From contig NZ_JAHREP010000025.1 in NCBI RefSeq assembly GCF_019084545.1, positions 1-64,000 on the forward strand: a stretch of DNA of 64,000 nt, read 5' to 3'. A program made the position numbers and the translations under genes. Shown in pieces: positions 8,472-17,894 of the stretch. The number at the start of each line of letters is the position of its first letter. Position 1 is the first letter of the stretch. Origin of the DNA: Marinobacterium ramblicola (lineage in GTDB: Bacteria > Pseudomonadota > Gammaproteobacteria > Pseudomonadales > Balneatricaceae). A model generated the notes under the pieces. The model did no database searches. It saw nothing but the letters and a program-made list of their open reading frames with translations, and was not told the origin of the DNA.

Positions 8472-8517
8472 CAAAAGAAACTTTTTCAGCAGTGAAGTGA
8501 GCACGGGAGTACCCGGG

Positions 8518-9678
8518 ATGAATGCGCCCCTGATAAAAGAGCCGGTCGTGACCGCTGTGTCGCGTCAGCAGGATCCAACGCTTGCCGCGCGGGAGCTGGC
8601 CGACAGCCTGCGGCACCCGGAGCTTGGCTTCGTGCTCTTTTTCTGTTCGGCCGAATATCCGCTGGAGCAGCTCAGTGCCGAGCTGGACAAAGCCTTCGAC
8701 GGTATCCAGATCACCGGCTGTACCACCGCGGGTGAGGTGACACCCGAGGGGTACGAGCGCGGCAGTATCACCGCGATAGGGTTCGATCGAAACCTGTTCG
8801 CAGCCGAAGTGGCGCTGATCGAGTCACTTGAGGGGTTCGCACTGGCCGACGCACAGAAACTGGTGGATGGGCTGGTGAATGCCTGTCGTGAGGACCGGGT
8901 TGCACCGATCAAGGGCCACAGTTTCGCGCTGACGCTGCTCGATGGCCTCTCCAGCCAGGAGGAGATGGTGCTGATGACGCTGAATGCAGCGCTCGGCAGT
9001 ATCCCTCAGTTCGGCGGTTCGGCAGGGGATGACATCCATCTGACCAATACCCATGTCTATTGCAACGGGCGCTTCTACACCCAGGCGGCGGTGGTGATCA
9101 TGATCAGCACGCCGCTGGATTTCGAGGTGTTTACCACCCACCACATGCACGCACGCGATGAAAAACTGGTGGTGACCGCCGCCGATCCTGGCAGCCGCAC
9201 GGTGTATGAGCTCAATGCGGTGCCTGCCGCCGAAGAGTACGCCCGTATCGTCGGTCTGCCGGTGGAACAGCTGGACAACCGGGTGTTTGCGTTCAAGCCC
9301 CTTGCGGTGCGTATCGGCAATGAGCATTACGTGCGCTCGATTCAACGGGTCAACCCGGATGGCAGTTTGACGTTTTATTGTGCGGTCGAGAACGGCATCG
9401 TGCTCACGGCGATGGAGCCGGGGTCGATGATCGAAAACTTGGGCGCACGCCTGGATCATATCGAAAGCGAAATGGGAGAGCCGCTGATCACCATCGGTTG
9501 CGACTGTTTCCTGCGTCGTCTGGAGCTGGAGTACTGCGACCAGGCCGAGGAGATGTCCCGCTTCCTGCAGCAACACCGCGTCGTTGGCTTTAATACCTAT
9601 GGTGAACAGTATGACGGTATGCACATCAACCAGACCTTCACAGGAGTTGTCATTGGCCGAAACAGCCGCCATGGATGA
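8518..9678 (+). CDS. FIST-domain sensory protein
   Basis: A 386-residue soluble protein with FIST N (about residues 20-220: LGFVLFFCSAEYPLEQL, ITGCTTAGEVTPEGYERGSI, FGGSAGDD) and FIST C (about 225-360, ending in ...FNTYGEQYDGMHINQTFTGVVIG). FIST domains are thought to bind small ligands, perhaps amino acids or metabolites, and often partner with kinases. The ATG at 8518 is chosen over an in-frame TTG at 8452 because GGGAG at 8505-8509 is well placed and the -10 hexamer lies between the two. It overlaps the downstream hybrid kinase, implying that the two act together, with the FIST protein as input module. Confidence 0.88.
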   Translation: MNAPLIKEPVVTAVSRQQDPTLAARELADSLRHPELGFVLFFCSAEYPLEQLSAELDKAFDGIQITGCTTAGEVTPEGYERGSITAIGFDRNLFAAEVALIESLEGFALADAQKLVDGLVNACREDRVAPIKGHSFALTLLDGLSSQEEMVLMTLNAALGSIPQFGGSAGDDIHLTNTHVYCNGRFYTQAAVVIMISTPLDFEVFTTHHMHARDEKLVVTAADPGSRTVYELNAVPAAEEYARIVGLPVEQLDNRVFAFKPLAVRIGNEHYVRSIQRVNPDGSLTFYCAVENGIVLTAMEPGSMIENLGARLDHIESEMGEPLITIGCDCFLRRLELEYCDQAEEMSRFLQQHRVVGFNTYGEQYDGMHINQTFTGVVIGRNSRHG

Positions 9679-12253
9679 TACGACACCCGAGCTACTGCGT
9701 GCCCGCATAGCGGAGCTGGAAGCCGAGAATGCCCGTCTGAACAAGATTCGCAATGCGCTGGTCGAGCGTGTCGAAGCCAGCAGTGCGTTGCGTGCCGCAC
9801 CCTATGCAGCGTTTGAGCACTCGGTAATTCTGGCCGAGCAGGTACGTGAGCGTACCGAGGCGCTGAATGCCGCGCTGCATGATCTGAAACACTCTCACCA
9901 GGCGTTGAAACTGGCCAACGAGGAGGCGGCGACCGCCCACCAGCGCCTGATCGATGCGATCGAGAGTATCTCCGACGCCTTCGCCCTGTTCGATGCCGAT
10001 AAGCAACTGGTACTGTGCAACAATCAGTATCGCCAGATCTGGGCGCTGTGCGGTGTCGATATCCAGCGCGGCACTACCTTGGCGCGCTGTCTTGAACTCG
10101 CGGTGGAACATAACCTGATCGTCGAGACCCAGGTCGGCAACGAGGACGCCAATATTTACCGCTTGTGCGATGGTCGCTGGCTGCAGATGAACAGCCGCAC
10201 CACCGGCGATGGCGGCTTGGTGGCGCTGTATACCGATATCACCGAGCTGAAGGCGTCCGAGGCGGCTCAGCGTGAGCAGGCGCTGGAGCAGAAGTCGCGC
10301 CTGCTCAAGAGTACCGTGGATAACCTGTCGCAAGGGGTGGTGCTGATCAACGCCGAGGGGCAGGTAGAGATCTGGAACGACCTGTTCCTGACCCTGTGTG
10401 GGCTTGATCGCGCGCAGATGGAGGGTGCACCCCGGTTCGAACGCTTGATGGATGGCTCTGGCGTAATGCTGCTGACCCCAAGCTCAAAAGATGAGCGCGG
10501 GCAGCCGTTGGACGAACTGACCCAGGAGCTGAGCGATGGACGGGTGGTGGAGATCCGCACCCACGCGCTGCCCACCGGCGGTTACGTCAACACCTATACC
10601 GACATTACCGAGCACTCCCGCTACGCCGAAACCCTGCGCGAGAGCGAGCGCTGGATACGCCTGATCACCGACCACGTGCCGGCACTGATCGCTTATGTCG
10701 GCGAGGATATGCGCTACCAGTTCACCAACAAGGTGTACGATGACTGGTACGGTTGGCCGCGGGGGTCGCTGCTCGGCGAGACCATCGGCCGCGTCCACGG
10801 CGACGCCCAGTTTGAGCGCCTGAAGCCCTATGTTGACCGCGCCTTGGCGGGGGAGAGCGTGACCTTCGAGATCGAGGAGGCCAATGCCGCCGGCGAGAAC
10901 CGCTACCTGCTCAAGGCCTATGTGCCCAATATGGGCTCCCAGGGCAAGCCGGTCGGCTTCTTCGTCATGATCCGCGATATCACCGAGCGTCGTCGCACGG
11001 CGATGGCGCTGCAGCAGGCCTATCAGAATCTGGAGCATCGGGTACGCGAGCGCACTTCGGAGCTGACCGATCTGAACCAGCAGCTGCGTCAGGAGATCGG
11101 CGAGCGCAAGGCGATCGAGTCGCGCCTGCTGGAAGCCAAGCAGGAGGCGGAGCAGGCCAATCTGTCGAAGACCAAGTTCCTCGCCGCGGTCAGCCATGAC
11201 CTGCTGCAACCGCTGAACGCGGCGCGCCTGTTCACCGGTGCGCTGCTGGAGCAGCCGATGCCGGAGCGTATCGCCCATCTGATCGGCTCGGTCAGCAACT
11301 CGCTGGAGGATGTGGAGCGCCTGCTCAGTACCCTGGTGGATATCTCCAAACTGGATGCTGGGGTGATTCAGCCCGACGTATCGGCATTCAGGGTGAACGA
11401 GTTGCTGGACAACATCGCGCCCGAATATACCCATATCGCCAAGAGCGAAGGGATCCACTTCCATTCGGTATCCTGTACCGCCGTGGTGCAGACAGATCCG
11501 GCGCTGCTGGCGCGTATTCTGCGCAATCTGTTGTCCAACGCGGTACGTTACACCAATCCCGGCGGGCGAATTCTGCTCGGCTGCCGCCGCCGCGCGGAGG
11601 GGCTCGAGGTGCAGGTGTGCGATACCGGTAGCGGTATACCATCCGACCAGTTGAAAACGATCTTCCAGGAGTTCAAGCGTGGCAACAACATCAGCCAGGA
11701 TAAGGGGTTGGGGTTGGGCCTTGCCATCGTCGAGAAGATCGTCCGCATGCTGGGTCATCGCATCGAGGTGCGCTCGGAGCTGGGCAAAGGGTCCGTATTC
11801 TCGGTGATGATCCCCTATGGCGAGCTGGCGCCTCAGCATACCGTGCCGCAGCTGCAGATCGCCGATATCGGCGAGCGCCTGAAGGGGTGCAATATCTGGA
11901 TGATCGATAACGACCAGTCGATCTGCGACGGCATGGCCACGCTGCTCAACGGCTGGGGCTGCAAGGTGACCACGGCGATAGGCCTTGAACAGCTTCGTGA
12001 GCAGGTGGCAGTCGGAACGGCGCCGCTGGATCTGTTGATCGCCGACTATCATCTGGACAACAACGTGATCGGTGTCGATGTGGTGCGGGATATCATGAAG
12101 CAGCGCCCGGATGAGCCGCCGGTGCTGATGATCACCGCGAACTACAGCAACGAGCTAAAACAGCAGATGCGTGAGCTTGGCTATGAGCTGATGCACAAGC
12201 CGATTCGTCCGCTCAAACTGAAGACCATGCTCAGCCACCTGATGAGGGATTGA
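9653..12253 (+). CDS. Hybrid sensor histidine kinase, ErcS-prime-like (PAS-PAS-PAS-HisKA-HATPase-REC)
   Basis: A cytosolic 866-residue kinase with no transmembrane segment. Order: coiled coil (about 10-100), three PAS regions (about 105-215, 225-330, 340-460), second coiled coil, HisKA with phospho-acceptor H515 in AVSHDLLQPLNAARL, HATPase with NLLSNAVRY and GLGLGLAIV, then a receiver domain with D798 in LIADYHLDNN. The TTG start at 9653 is selected because AGGAG at 9642-9646 is six bases upstream; it lies inside the FIST gene. In P. aeruginosa a kinase of this architecture, ErcS-prime, belongs to the ethanol-oxidation regulatory network. The terminal receiver may hold back phosphoryl transfer to ErbR, encoded next door in the opposite direction. 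Confidence 0.88.
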   Translation: MAETAAMDDTTPELLRARIAELEAENARLNKIRNALVERVEASSALRAAPYAAFEHSVILAEQVRERTEALNAALHDLKHSHQALKLANEEAATAHQRLIDAIESISDAFALFDADKQLVLCNNQYRQIWALCGVDIQRGTTLARCLELAVEHNLIVETQVGNEDANIYRLCDGRWLQMNSRTTGDGGLVALYTDITELKASEAAQREQALEQKSRLLKSTVDNLSQGVVLINAEGQVEIWNDLFLTLCGLDRAQMEGAPRFERLMDGSGVMLLTPSSKDERGQPLDELTQELSDGRVVEIRTHALPTGGYVNTYTDITEHSRYAETLRESERWIRLITDHVPALIAYVGEDMRYQFTNKVYDDWYGWPRGSLLGETIGRVHGDAQFERLKPYVDRALAGESVTFEIEEANAAGENRYLLKAYVPNMGSQGKPVGFFVMIRDITERRRTAMALQQAYQNLEHRVRERTSELTDLNQQLRQEIGERKAIESRLLEAKQEAEQANLSKTKFLAAVSHDLLQPLNAARLFTGALLEQPMPERIAHLIGSVSNSLEDVERLLSTLVDISKLDAGVIQPDVSAFRVNELLDNIAPEYTHIAKSEGIHFHSVSCTAVVQTDPALLARILRNLLSNAVRYTNPGGRILLGCRRRAEGLEVQVCDTGSGIPSDQLKTIFQEFKRGNNISQDKGLGLGLAIVEKIVRMLGHRIEVRSELGKGSVFSVMIPYGELAPQHTVPQLQIADIGERLKGCNIWMIDNDQSICDGMATLLNGWGCKVTTAIGLEQLREQVAVGTAPLDLLIADYHLDNNVIGVDVVRDIMKQRPDEPPVLMITANYSNELKQQMRELGYELMHKPIRPLKLKTMLSHLMRD

Positions 12254-12299
12254 TCCAGCAGAGCCTCCTGCGTCGAGCCGGGAGGCTGGGGAGGGGAGG

Positions 12300-12968
12300 T
12301 TAGCGTCTCAGGTAGTGGGCAAAATCGATATCGCTGGCGGACAGGATCGCCTGCACGCGGTTGTGTACGCCGAGCTTACGCAGAATGGCCGATACATGCG
12401 CCTTTACCGTGGTTTCGGCGATATTGAGGTTGTAGGCGATCTGCTTGTTGGATTCGCCCTGCGCCATGCGTTCCAGCACCAACAACTGACGCCGGGTGAG
12501 TGAGTTGAGCAGTTCCGGCGGTATCTGCGGTTCGCTAAGGCGTCGGCTGCGTCGACTGTCGCCGCCACTGGCGCGAATGATGTCGCTGGGCAGGTAGACG
12601 TTGCCGTTGAGGATCTGCTGCAATGCGTCGGTCATCTCTTTGCGCGGGGCCGACTTGGAGATGAAACCGACGGCACCGCAGGTGATCGCCTGCAGTACGA
12701 TCTGTTTATCGTCTTCAGCGGATACGATGACCACCGGAACGGTCGGCGACTCATTACGCAGGGATATCAGGCCATTGAGGCCGTGCATGCCGGGCATGTT
12801 CAGATCGAGAAGTACGAGGTCGAGATCCTCATCTTCGGTGGCCAGTTTGAGGGCGGTCTCCAGATCCTCGGTCTCAATGGTTTCCGAGCCGGGAAAGCCT
12901 GACTGGATCACGTTGGTGATCGCTTCGCGGAACAGCGGGTGATCATCGGCAATCAGTATGCGATACAC
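12300..12968 (-). CDS. erbR: LuxR/FixJ-family response regulator ErbR (AgmR)
   Basis: A 222-residue two-domain regulator. The receiver has the acidic pair DD (8-9), phospho-acceptor D55 in [10 protein letters not shown] and K105. The LuxR helix-turn-helix spans about 155-207 ([48 protein letters not shown]). Overall it closely matches AgmR/ErbR, which in Pseudomonas activates PQQ-dependent alcohol oxidation genes, pqq genes and ErcA. It faces the hybrid kinase gene tail to tail. An AGTAC-CAAA-GTACT dyad lies about 100 bases upstream (13066-13079), consistent with autoregulation. I infer that it binds the related dyads elsewhere in this window. Confidence 0.9.
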   Translation of the reverse strand: MYRILIADDHPLFREAITNVIQSGFPGSETIETEDLETALKLATEDEDLDLVLLDLNMPGMHGLNGLISLRNESPTVPVVIVSAEDDKQIVLQAITCGAVGFISKSAPRKEMTDALQQILNGNVYLPSDIIRASGGDSRRSRRLSEPQIPPELLNSLTRRQLLVLERMAQGESNKQIAYNLNIAETTVKAHVSAILRKLGVHNRVQAILSASDIDFAHYLRR

Positions 12969-13065
12969 GTCTTTATCCCTCTTATGGTGTTTATTATCGG
13001 GGCTATAGTCCGTATTACACCTTTACGAGCGCTTCGGCGAAATTGAACCATCGTGGCAGCGATAT

Positions 13066-13079
13066 AGTACCAAAGTACT
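13066..13079. promoter_or_regulatory. ErbR-type motif (site C) between erbR and the PilZ gene
   Basis: AGTAC-CAAA-GTACT is a perfect inverted repeat with 5-base arms, the best-conserved copy of the motif in the window. It lies about 98 bases upstream of the erbR start and about 70 bases upstream of the PilZ-domain gene, so it could act on either or both. TATCAG at 13101 and TATGGT at 13107 are possible -10 boxes for the rightward gene. Confidence 0.55.
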
Positions 13080-13147
13080 GGTTTTTATACAGGGCGTTGA
13101 TATCAGTATGGTATTTATTACTGTTTCGCGACAACCTATCTGCGATA

Positions 13148-13552
13148 ATGGCGGGATCTGAAAAAGATTCTGGCTTCGTATCTGGCAAAGAAGGTGCTCC
13201 ATTGGTACATGACGAAAGACGCCTGTATCCCCGTGTGGTGACAAATCTGGGGGCGCAGGTTCAGTTTGGCGAGGATATTTTCCCGGTCGAGATGGTGAAC
13301 CTGAGCCTCGGCGGTTTTCTGATCGAGGGCTGCGGTCGACTGGTGGACCTGCCCAAGTCTCCGGTAACCGGTGCTATAGAGTTCGGGCTCAGTTTCGAGA
13401 TCGAGAACCAGAAACTGACCAGTCAATGCCGGGTGGTGTACAAGCGCCGTCTTTCGGTCGACAAGGCGGCACTGGGACTGAAGATCATCGATATGGACGA
13501 ATCCACGCAGCGCGTGATCGATACCTACGTAAGGAACAATCTGAGCTATTGA
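13148..13552 (+). CDS. PilZ-domain protein
   Basis: A 134-residue soluble protein. The PilZ signature is present: an RRLYPR segment (about residues 24-29) and NLSLGGFLIEG (about 54-64), matching the RxxxR and (D/N)xSxxG c-di-GMP-binding motifs. The start is uncertain. The ATG at 13148 places a normal N-terminus but has only a weak ribosome site, and the frame is open back to a TTG at 13043. It shares an intergenic region, including the motif at 13066, with erbR. Its 3' end overlaps the convergent exporter gene by 7 bases. It may couple c-di-GMP level to alcohol metabolism or surface behaviour. Confidence 0.8.
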   Translation: MAGSEKDSGFVSGKEGAPLVHDERRLYPRVVTNLGAQVQFGEDIFPVEMVNLSLGGFLIEGCGRLVDLPKSPVTGAIEFGLSFEIENQKLTSQCRVVYKRRLSVDKAALGLKIIDMDESTQRVIDTYVRNNLSY

Positions 13553-15324
13553 TGTTCGGCCAGCTCCACCTGTTGCGCCTGATACTGCAGTCGATAGAGC
13601 CCGTGATAGATACCCTGCTCCGACTGCATCAATTCCGCATGGTTGCCCCGTTCGACTATCTCTCCCTGGCGCATCACCAGGATCTGATCGGCGCGCCGTA
13701 TGGTCGACAGGCGGTGGGCGACCACGATCAGCGTGGTGTGGCCGTGCAACCTGTTCAGCGCCCGCTGCACGATCTGCTCCGTTTCACTGTCGACATTGGC
13801 CGTTGCCTCATCCAGCAGCAGGATACGCGGTGTCGCGGCCAGGGCACGTGCGATCACCAGTTGCTGGCGCTGCCCGGTGGACAGACGAGTGCCACGCTCA
13901 CCCAGCAGTGTCTCCAGTCCCTGAGGGAGCTGGGCGACGAACTCCCAAAGCCCAGCCTCGCGTAACGCAGTTTCGAGCTGGGCGTGCGGCAGACTGCGGC
14001 CCATGTCGATATTCTCCCTGAGCGACGCCGACTTGATGAACGGTTCCTGTGGGATCAGCGCGATCCCGTCACGCAGTGCCTGCTGGCTGTACTGCTCGAT
14101 CGGTCTGTCATCGATTGACAGGGTTCCCGAGCTGACCGGATAGAAGTTCAGCAGCAGGTTGAGCAGGGTACTCTTGCCGCTGCCGGTGTGGCCGACGATG
14201 CCGATGAAGCTTCCGGCGGCGATCGACAGATTGAGATGCCTGAGCACCGGCTTGCCCTCGCGGTAGCTGAAACCGACATCATCAAACCGGATGCCACCCT
14301 GGGGTATACAGGGCTCGGTGCCGTCGGCAGAGGGCACCGGTTGCTGCAGCAGCGCCTGCACTCGAGCCCCGGCCACCATCGCCTGTTGGTAGAGGTTAAA
14401 GCGCTGGGTGATCTCGGCCAGCGGTTCGGTGAAGCGGCCCAGATAGTTCAGGTACGCGTAGAGTACACCGATCTCGATTGCGCCCTCGACCTGGACCTGG
14501 CCGAACCCCCAGATAACGGCGATCAGTACGCTGATGCTCAGCAGGTCGATTGCCGGGCGCAGCAGCAGGGCGCTCACCCTGATGGTACGCATTCGGCTTG
14601 CATAGTAGCGCTCGTTCAGCTGTTCGAAATGTTCGCTGAACCGACCTTGCTGACTGCCGGCCTGTATCACCGGCATGCCGGCAATCGATTCGCTGATCAG
14701 GTTATTGATCTCGGATCGGTCCTGCCGTGCCGCGGCAACGGCGCTCCCGCTCAACCGTTGATACAGATAGATCAGACCGATTACACCGGGGATCAGCATG
14801 AGCGATATCGCCATCAACCTGAGATCGAGCAGTGCCATGGCGATGATGATGCCGAGCAGCAGTACGGCGTTGGTCAACACCGTGGACAGGAACTGCACAT
14901 AGAGATCCTTGATCGCCTCGGTATCGTTGGTGATCCGGCTGACCAGCTGTCCCGTCGCGGCGCGATCGAACCAGGCGACAGGCAGCTTGAGCACATGGCT
15001 GAACACGCGCTGGCGGATCTCCTTTACCGCGGCCAGGGCGATGTCGGTAAACCTCAGCGTTTGCTGATAGCGCAGCCAGGCAGATCCGATCTGAGTCAGC
15101 AGGTAGGCCGCCAGTATCATTGCCAGCGGCATGGGGGCGAAACGCGACTGCATCAGATAGTCGTCGATAAACAGTTTGGCCAGCAGTGGGCCCGCAACAT
15201 CGGCGCCGGTTGCCAGTATCAGCAGCAGGGAGGCGCGTATCAACAGGGCTCTGTCTCGGCCGATATAACTGAACAGCAGGGCGAAGGCGCTGGAGTCGTT
15301 GGTCGAGTGCTTAGTGTGTTGCAT
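13546..15324 (-). CDS. mdlB: ABC exporter half-transporter, MdlB-like
   Basis: A 592-residue fused membrane-ATPase half exporter. Six transmembrane segments span about residues 20-300. The nucleotide-binding domain follows with Walker A GHTGSGKST, Q-loop IPQEPF, signature LSTGQRQQLVIARAL, Walker B ILLLDEATANVD and H-loop AHRLST. The start at 15324 (MQHTKHS) is chosen because it gives a 14-base overlap with the upstream partner; an upstream in-frame extension has no family match. The pair forms a heterodimeric multidrug or lipid exporter in the inner membrane. The tail overlaps the PilZ gene on the other strand. Confidence 0.88.
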   Translation of the reverse strand: MQHTKHSTNDSSAFALLFSYIGRDRALLIRASLLLILATGADVAGPLLAKLFIDDYLMQSRFAPMPLAMILAAYLLTQIGSAWLRYQQTLRFTDIALAAVKEIRQRVFSHVLKLPVAWFDRAATGQLVSRITNDTEAIKDLYVQFLSTVLTNAVLLLGIIIAMALLDLRLMAISLMLIPGVIGLIYLYQRLSGSAVAAARQDRSEINNLISESIAGMPVIQAGSQQGRFSEHFEQLNERYYASRMRTIRVSALLLRPAIDLLSISVLIAVIWGFGQVQVEGAIEIGVLYAYLNYLGRFTEPLAEITQRFNLYQQAMVAGARVQALLQQPVPSADGTEPCIPQGGIRFDDVGFSYREGKPVLRHLNLSIAAGSFIGIVGHTGSGKSTLLNLLLNFYPVSSGTLSIDDRPIEQYSQQALRDGIALIPQEPFIKSASLRENIDMGRSLPHAQLETALREAGLWEFVAQLPQGLETLLGERGTRLSTGQRQQLVIARALAATPRILLLDEATANVDSETEQIVQRALNRLHGHTTLIVVAHRLSTIRRADQILVMRQGEIVERGNHAELMQSEQGIYHGLYRLQYQAQQVELAEHQ

Positions 15325-17059
15325 CGTCGAGGTCCGCCTCCAACTGCTGATAGGTCCACATCCGTGCGTACCAACCATCTCTGGAGACCAGCGCATTGTG
15401 CGGGCCGGACTCGATCAACTCGCCGTGGGCCAGGACCAATATATTGTCGCACTGGCGTAGCGTGGAGAGGCGGTGGCTGATGATGATGCTGGTACGGTCG
15501 CGCATCTCCTGCTGCAGCCGCTGCAGAATCTGCTGCTCGGTGCGGGAGTCGACAGCCGAGAGAGCGTCGTCGAGGATCAGTATCGGCGCATCGGTCAGGA
15601 TCGCACGTGCGATCGCCAGGCGCTGGCGCTGCCCGCCGGACAGCGCGATACCCCGTTCGCCCACCGGGGTGTCGTAACCCTCGGGAAAGTGCTCTATCTC
15701 CTCTGCAATCGCGGCGATCCCGGCAGCCCTACGGATCTCATTCATTGCCGCGTCGGGTCGGTACAGGGCGATATTCTCGCCGACGCTGAGGCTGAACAGG
15801 AAAGGGTCCTGCGGCACATAGGCAAAGCAGTTACGCAGCTGCTTGAGCCGGTAGGCGGTGAGCGGCTGCCCGGCGAGCAGGATCATGCGCGGATCATCCA
15901 GTTCCCAGTAGCGCATCAGCAGCTGAATCAGCGTGGATTTCCCCGCGCCGGTGGGCCCGGCTATACCTAACCGTTGTCCCGAAGCGAGCGCAAAGTCGAT
16001 CCCTCTGAGCGTATCGGTCTGCTCCTCAAGATGATGAAAACAGAGATTGCGCACCTGGATCTGCACCTGCTGCGGCGCCAGGGTGCCGTCGTCGGACACG
16101 CTATCGGGGGTATCGAGCAGGCTCTCGACCCGGATAAGTGCAGCGCTACCGCGCTCGACGATATTGAGCAGCCAGCCGAAGGCGAACATCGGCCAGATCA
16201 GCTGTACCAGGTAGAGGGTGAAGCCGGTCAGTTCACCGACGCTGAGCTGCGCGTCGACGATAAGCCAGGCGCCGTAACTCAGCGTCAACAACATGGCACC
16301 GCCGAGGCTGAGGAACACCACCGGTTCATACATCGCTTCGCTGCGCGCAACCTGGTAGTTGATCCCGGCGGCGCGGTCGGACAACTGGTTAAATTCGCCG
16401 GTTTGCACCGCCTCCAGCCCCATCGAGCGAATCAGCCGGATGCCGGTCATCGATTCCTGGGTCATATCGTTAAGCTCGGAAAAAGCTTCCAGTGCGTCGT
16501 GAAACTGATGGTGTATGCGGGTGGAGATCCGGTAGAAGCAGTAGCCCATCAGTGGAAAGGGGATCAACGCCACCAGTGCCAGCCGCCAGTCGATAACGGC
16601 GAACATCATCAGCAGAACGAGGATGAAGGTCAGAGCACCGTCGAAGCCCGACAGTATCCCTTCGCCGGCGGCGATCTCGATGGCATCGATATCATTGGTG
16701 GCGCGCGCCATCAGATCGCCCGTGTTGTGACGGGCATAGAACGCCTGTCCCTGGGCGCACAGGCGGGCATATAACGCCTTGCGCAGCTGATGCCCCAGTC
16801 GATAGGAGGTGCCGAACAGCATGCGCCGCCAGCCTATACGCATCAGATAGATAACCAGTGCACTTGCCGCCAGTATCCATAGGAGGGCGTAGGTGCGCTC
16901 CGGTTGATCGGGGGTGGCGACCACGCGGTCGACGGCCCGGGCCACCAGCCAGGGGATAATCATATTCAGTGCTGCCACGAGGGTCAGCATCCCCAGTGCA
17001 GCAGCGTACGTCGCACGATGGGCGCGAAAAAACCATCCAAGGCGAAGAAAAAGTCTCAT
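15311..17059 (-). CDS. mdlA: ABC exporter half-transporter, MdlA-like
   Basis: A 582-residue half exporter. The transmembrane domain lies in about residues 1-310, with six segments starting MRLFLRLGWFFRAHRATYAAALGML. The nucleotide-binding domain has Walker A GPTGAGKST, Q-loop VPQDPF, signature LSGGQRQRLAIARAI, Walker B ILILDDALSAVD and H-loop SHRLST. In this half the residue after Walker B is Asp rather than Glu (LDDALSAVD), so this ATPase site may be degenerate, as in many heterodimeric exporters, while the MdlB-like half keeps Glu. First gene of the two-gene operon, overlapping the second by 14 bases. Substrate unknown. Confidence 0.88.
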   Translation of the reverse strand: MRLFLRLGWFFRAHRATYAAALGMLTLVAALNMIIPWLVARAVDRVVATPDQPERTYALLWILAASALVIYLMRIGWRRMLFGTSYRLGHQLRKALYARLCAQGQAFYARHNTGDLMARATNDIDAIEIAAGEGILSGFDGALTFILVLLMMFAVIDWRLALVALIPFPLMGYCFYRISTRIHHQFHDALEAFSELNDMTQESMTGIRLIRSMGLEAVQTGEFNQLSDRAAGINYQVARSEAMYEPVVFLSLGGAMLLTLSYGAWLIVDAQLSVGELTGFTLYLVQLIWPMFAFGWLLNIVERGSAALIRVESLLDTPDSVSDDGTLAPQQVQIQVRNLCFHHLEEQTDTLRGIDFALASGQRLGIAGPTGAGKSTLIQLLMRYWELDDPRMILLAGQPLTAYRLKQLRNCFAYVPQDPFLFSLSVGENIALYRPDAAMNEIRRAAGIAAIAEEIEHFPEGYDTPVGERGIALSGGQRQRLAIARAILTDAPILILDDALSAVDSRTEQQILQRLQQEMRDRTSIIISHRLSTLRQCDNILVLAHGELIESGPHNALVSRDGWYARMWTYQQLEADLDDATH

Positions 17060-17279
17060 CCGGGTGAGCGTCCTGCGAAATAAAGATCAGTCATACTGCT
17101 TATGCGAGCTAGGGATTCACCATCTATCCTTAGAGTGGTGTCGCCGGTGTGTTTGCGGCTCAGGAAGCGCACGCAGATCCACTGGCGATACTAAGGATGT
17201 CACGCCATGGCAGAGCGTGCAAAGTCCAGAGCTGGAATAAAAGGAGTGGATCGATTAACGCGGGATGGAGGACAAAAAA

Positions 17280-17744
17280 ATGTCTATTTCATCAACTGTG
17301 CAGAACTATCTTGAGCGGCAGCATATTCCGTATCACCTCAGGCATCACCCCTATACGGAGACGGCGATGACCTCGGCCTTTGCAGCCAGAGTGCCCGCTC
17401 AGCGGGTGGCCAAGGGCGTGGTGCTGAAGGATGAGGAGGGCTTTGTTATGGCGCTGGTACCGTCCGATCGACAGGTGAATGTCGAGGCGGTCAACCATGC
17501 CATGAATCGGCTGCTTGAGCCGGCTACGCAGCGGGATGTGCGTATCCTGTTTCGCGATTGCGAAGCCGGGGCCGTACCCTCACTCGGCATGGCCTACAAC
17601 ATGAAAATGATCTGGGATGATCGGCTCGCTGACGAGCAGGTCTGCTACATGGAAAGTGGGGATCACTCGGAACTGCTCGAGATCGACAAGCCTACCTTCA
17701 TGCGCCTGATGGAGCATGAGTCACACGGCAGGATAGCCAATTGA
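17280..17744 (+). CDS. YbaK/ProX-type aminoacyl-tRNA deacylase
   Basis: A 154-residue single-domain protein of the YbaK/ProX editing family. Visible elements are the N-terminal helix TVQNYLERQHIPYHLRHHPY, KGVVLKDEEGFVMALVPSDRQVN with the conserved Lys, and the glycine loop EAGAVPSLGMAYNMKMIWD. Family members hydrolyse mischarged tRNAs such as Cys-tRNA(Pro) or Ala-tRNA(Pro). The ATG at 17280 is preferred to 17265 because GGAGG (17267-17271) then sits eight bases upstream. The C-terminal half matches the YeaK/PrdX-like branch better than E. coli YbaK, so the exact tRNA is uncertain. Confidence 0.8.
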   Translation: MSISSTVQNYLERQHIPYHLRHHPYTETAMTSAFAARVPAQRVAKGVVLKDEEGFVMALVPSDRQVNVEAVNHAMNRLLEPATQRDVRILFRDCEAGAVPSLGMAYNMKMIWDDRLADEQVCYMESGDHSELLEIDKPTFMRLMEHESHGRIAN

Positions 17745-17755
17745 TCGGCTAAGCT

Positions 17756-17778
17756 TCCGGCAGGCCGCCGCTGCCGGA
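17756..17778 (+). terminator. Hairpin after the YbaK-like gene
   Basis: TCCGGCAG (17756-17763) pairs with CTGCCGGA (17771-17778). A short T-run (ATTTTT) occurs only about 12 bases later, so termination may be partial. Confidence 0.55.
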
Positions 17779-17894
17779 GGGGGCATCACTATTTTTCCCT
17801 GATTTGATATTTGGGGTTGCAGATTATTCATATCGCGCAATAATCGGATGCGTTAACGATGAACTGCACCCCATTGAATCAGTTGGGAAAAAAT

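Noticed and set aside
8452-8517. TTG start giving a 22-residue longer FIST protein
   Set aside because: The likely -10 box (8466-8471) lies within this extension, and the ATG at 8518 has a well-placed ribosome site.
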